In this document: one piece after another, positions 62,426-64,000 of the stretch
How positions within the stretch are numbered: the first letter of the stretch is position 1
How the letters are laid out: every line of letters starts with the position of its first letter
Assembly (NCBI RefSeq): GCF_023634865.1
Contig: NZ_JAMLJN010000006.1
Span: 1 to 64,000, forward strand
Direction of reading: 5' to 3'
From: Flavobacterium fragile
Lineage (GTDB): Bacteria > Bacteroidota > Bacteroidia > Flavobacteriales > Flavobacteriaceae
Length of the DNA: 64,000 bases
Made by a program: the position numbers and the translations under genes
Notes under the pieces: model-generated
Told to the model about the DNA's origin: nothing
Seen by the model: the letters and a program-made list of their open reading frames with translations, nothing else
The model's database searches: none

Positions 62426-63814
62426 TTATATTCTCGCTATCTCTTTTAGCTCCTTAACAAAGCGTTCGGCTAAAACATCGGCTTCGGTTTGTGATGGTGC
62501 TTCCGTGTAAATTCTGATGATAGGTTCTGTGTTTGATTTTCTTAAATGCACCCATTCGGTTGGGAAATCAATTTTTACGCCATCTATAGTTGAAATATTT
62601 TCCGATTTATATTTTTCGGTTAACGTGGCTAAAACGTTGTCTACATCAATTTGAGGGGTTAATTCAATTTTGTTTTTACTCATGTAATATTGTGGAAAAC
62701 TCGCTCTAATTTCAGCAACCGTCTTATCTTGATTGGCTAAATAGGTTAAAAACAAAGCCGCTCCTACAATACTATCACGACCATAATGCGATGATGGATA
62801 GATAATTCCTCCATTTCCTTCACCACCAATAATAGCATTGGTTTTCTTCATTAATTCTACAACATTCACTTCTCCAACAGCACTTGCTTGATACGTTCCG
62901 CCATGTTTTTCGGTAATATCACGTAAAGCACGAGAAGACGACATATTAGAAACCGTATTTCCTGGAGTTTTTGATAAAACATAATCCGCAACAGCTACCA
63001 AAGTATATTCTTCACCAAACATTTCGCCATCGTTCGAAATGAAAGCTAATCGATCTACATCTGGGTCAACTACAATTCCGAAATCAGCTTTTTCTTCTAC
63101 AACTAATTTACAAATATCACTTAAGTGTTCTTTCAAAGGCTCTGGATTGTGTGGAAAATGTCCGTTTGGCTCGCAGTATAATTTTACGACTTCAACACCC
63201 ATTTGCTCTAATAGGTTGGGAATAATAATTCCTCCTGAAGAATTTACAGCATCTACAACCACTTTGAATTTTTTAGAACGAACTAAGTCGGCATCAACCA
63301 AAGGCAATTCTAATACTTCATCAATATGAATATCCATGTAAGCATGGTTCTCAGTAACTTCTCCTAATGAATCTACATCAGCAAAATCAAAGGCTTCAGC
63401 TTCTGCAATTTCAAGAATTTTAGCTCCATCGGCACCGCTTAAAAATTCGCCCTTTGCATTTAATAATTTAAGAGCATTCCATTGTTTTGGGTTGTGTGAT
63501 GCGGTTAAGATGATTCCGCCATCCGCTTTTTCCATTGGTACTGCAATTTCAACCGTTGGTGTAGTGGATAAACCCAAATCGATAACATCAATTCCTAAAC
63601 CAACTAAGGTATTCACCACCAAATTATGAATCATAGGCCCCGAGATTCTCGCATCTCGACCAATAACTACTTTTAGTTTCTCTTTTGCAATGTTTTGTTT
63701 TAAAAAGGTTCCGTAGGCAGAAGCAAATTTTACGGCATCAACCGGAGTTAAATTATCACCAACTTTGCCTCCAATAGTACCGCGAATTCCTGAGATAGAT
63801 TTTATTAATGTCAT
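62426..63814 (-). CDS. glmM: Phosphoglucosamine mutase/phosphohexomutase
   Basis: A 462-residue alpha-D-phosphohexomutase. The phosphoserine loop is TASHNPKQWNALK (Ser106), the metal loop is VVDPDVDRLAF, the sugar loop is GGEGNGGIIYP, and the phosphate site is RKSNTEPIIRIY. In Bacteroidota this single gene usually serves as GlmM, converting GlcN-6-P to GlcN-1-P for UDP-GlcNAc; the exact sugar is inferred. Promoter box at 63856-63863. Confidence 0.9.
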   Translation of the reverse strand: MTLIKSISGIRGTIGGKVGDNLTPVDAVKFASAYGTFLKQNIAKEKLKVVIGRDARISGPMIHNLVVNTLVGLGIDVIDLGLSTTPTVEIAVPMEKADGGIILTASHNPKQWNALKLLNAKGEFLSGADGAKILEIAEAEAFDFADVDSLGEVTENHAYMDIHIDEVLELPLVDADLVRSKKFKVVVDAVNSSGGIIIPNLLEQMGVEVVKLYCEPNGHFPHNPEPLKEHLSDICKLVVEEKADFGIVVDPDVDRLAFISNDGEMFGEEYTLVAVADYVLSKTPGNTVSNMSSSRALRDITEKHGGTYQASAVGEVNVVELMKKTNAIIGGEGNGGIIYPSSHYGRDSIVGAALFLTYLANQDKTVAEIRASFPQYYMSKNKIELTPQIDVDNVLATLTEKYKSENISTIDGVKIDFPTEWVHLRKSNTEPIIRIYTEAPSQTEADVLAERFVKELKEIARI

Positions 63815-63855
63815 TTTTATAGTTTAAAAGTTTAAAAGTAAACCGAATTGTGTCA

Positions 63856-63863
63856 CAAATATA
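63856..63863 (-). promoter_or_regulatory. TAnnTTTG promoter box (TATATTTG)
   Basis: It lies 41 bases before the phosphoglucosamine mutase gene. Confidence 0.55.
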
Positions 63864-64000
63864 AAAAGTTAGAAATTGGAATTCGTCAAAAATTAGAAAG
63901 ATTTTTATATATTTACTCTTGATAGTTATGTGTAAACAAAATCAGCAATCCTTTTAAACTTATAAACACATAAACTTTTAACCTTTTCCAATATGAATTT

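Noticed and set aside
63993..64000. Start of a further plus-strand gene at the window end
   Set aside because: Only ATG and a few bases are visible, which is too little to support a feature.

Overview
The window reads as chromosome of a Flavobacterium-like member of the Bacteroidota. The evidence is a very AT-rich sequence, promoters of the TAnnTTTG type, few Shine-Dalgarno sites, a T9SS C-terminal sorting domain, many Flavobacteriia-type lipoproteins and secreted proteins, and a fused two-subunit 2-oxoacid dehydrogenase E1. It opens with the 3' end of a 5S rRNA, so an rRNA operon lies just upstream.

Layout. 1-6.26 kb is chromosome: a sulfide/persulfide module (Crp-type regulator, TauE/SafE exporter, persulfide dioxygenase-rhodanese fusion), small conserved genes, a 2H phosphoesterase and a YdjM-like membrane hydrolase. 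About 6.26-24.89 kb is an integrated element of about 18.6 kb. It sits at the 3' end of mnmE and is bounded by a 15-bp direct repeat with one mismatch that encodes the last MnmE residues (CIGK-stop). Its right end carries a tyrosine recombinase, excisionase-type HTH proteins and primase-like genes (BT4734-type and DUF3987). Its left end carries a DUF6266 protein, a small conserved gene, a 1-kb non-coding stretch full of inverted repeats, and a secreted-protein operon with a decayed paralogue. In the middle is the most interesting cargo: an operon of an XRE regulator, a McrB-like AAA+ NTPase, a McrC/LlaJI-like PD-(D/E)XK nuclease and a long prokaryotic Argonaute. The PIWI domain lacks recognisable catalytic aspartates at two of the usual positions, and no DNA methyltransferase accompanies the nuclease. 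I infer a defence system in which Argonaute may supply guide-based recognition and McrBC-like proteins the cutting.

24.87-47.3 kb is chromosome again: mnmE, a DEAD-box-type helicase, a methyltransferase, coaD, ddl, a PASTA protein with an RluA-type pseudouridine synthase, fabG, a VWA-like membrane protein, an aldose epimerase-like protein, two M28 peptidases, clpB, three envelope proteins, fumarylacetoacetase and glyA.

47.4-54.2 kb is a complete trp operon in the order E-G-D-C-F-B-A on the minus strand. It is preceded by an attenuator whose 18-residue leader peptide has three consecutive Trp codons. Two palindromic intergenic repeats lie inside this operon, and a piece of one of them also occurs in frame inside mnmE.

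54.3-64 kb holds the E1 alpha/beta fusion, a large peptidase-like protein with a probable beta-barrel C-terminus, a secreted endonuclease I with a T9SS tail, a His-rich secreted protein and a GlmM/phosphoglucomutase-type enzyme. All assignments come from reading the sequence; no database search was run.
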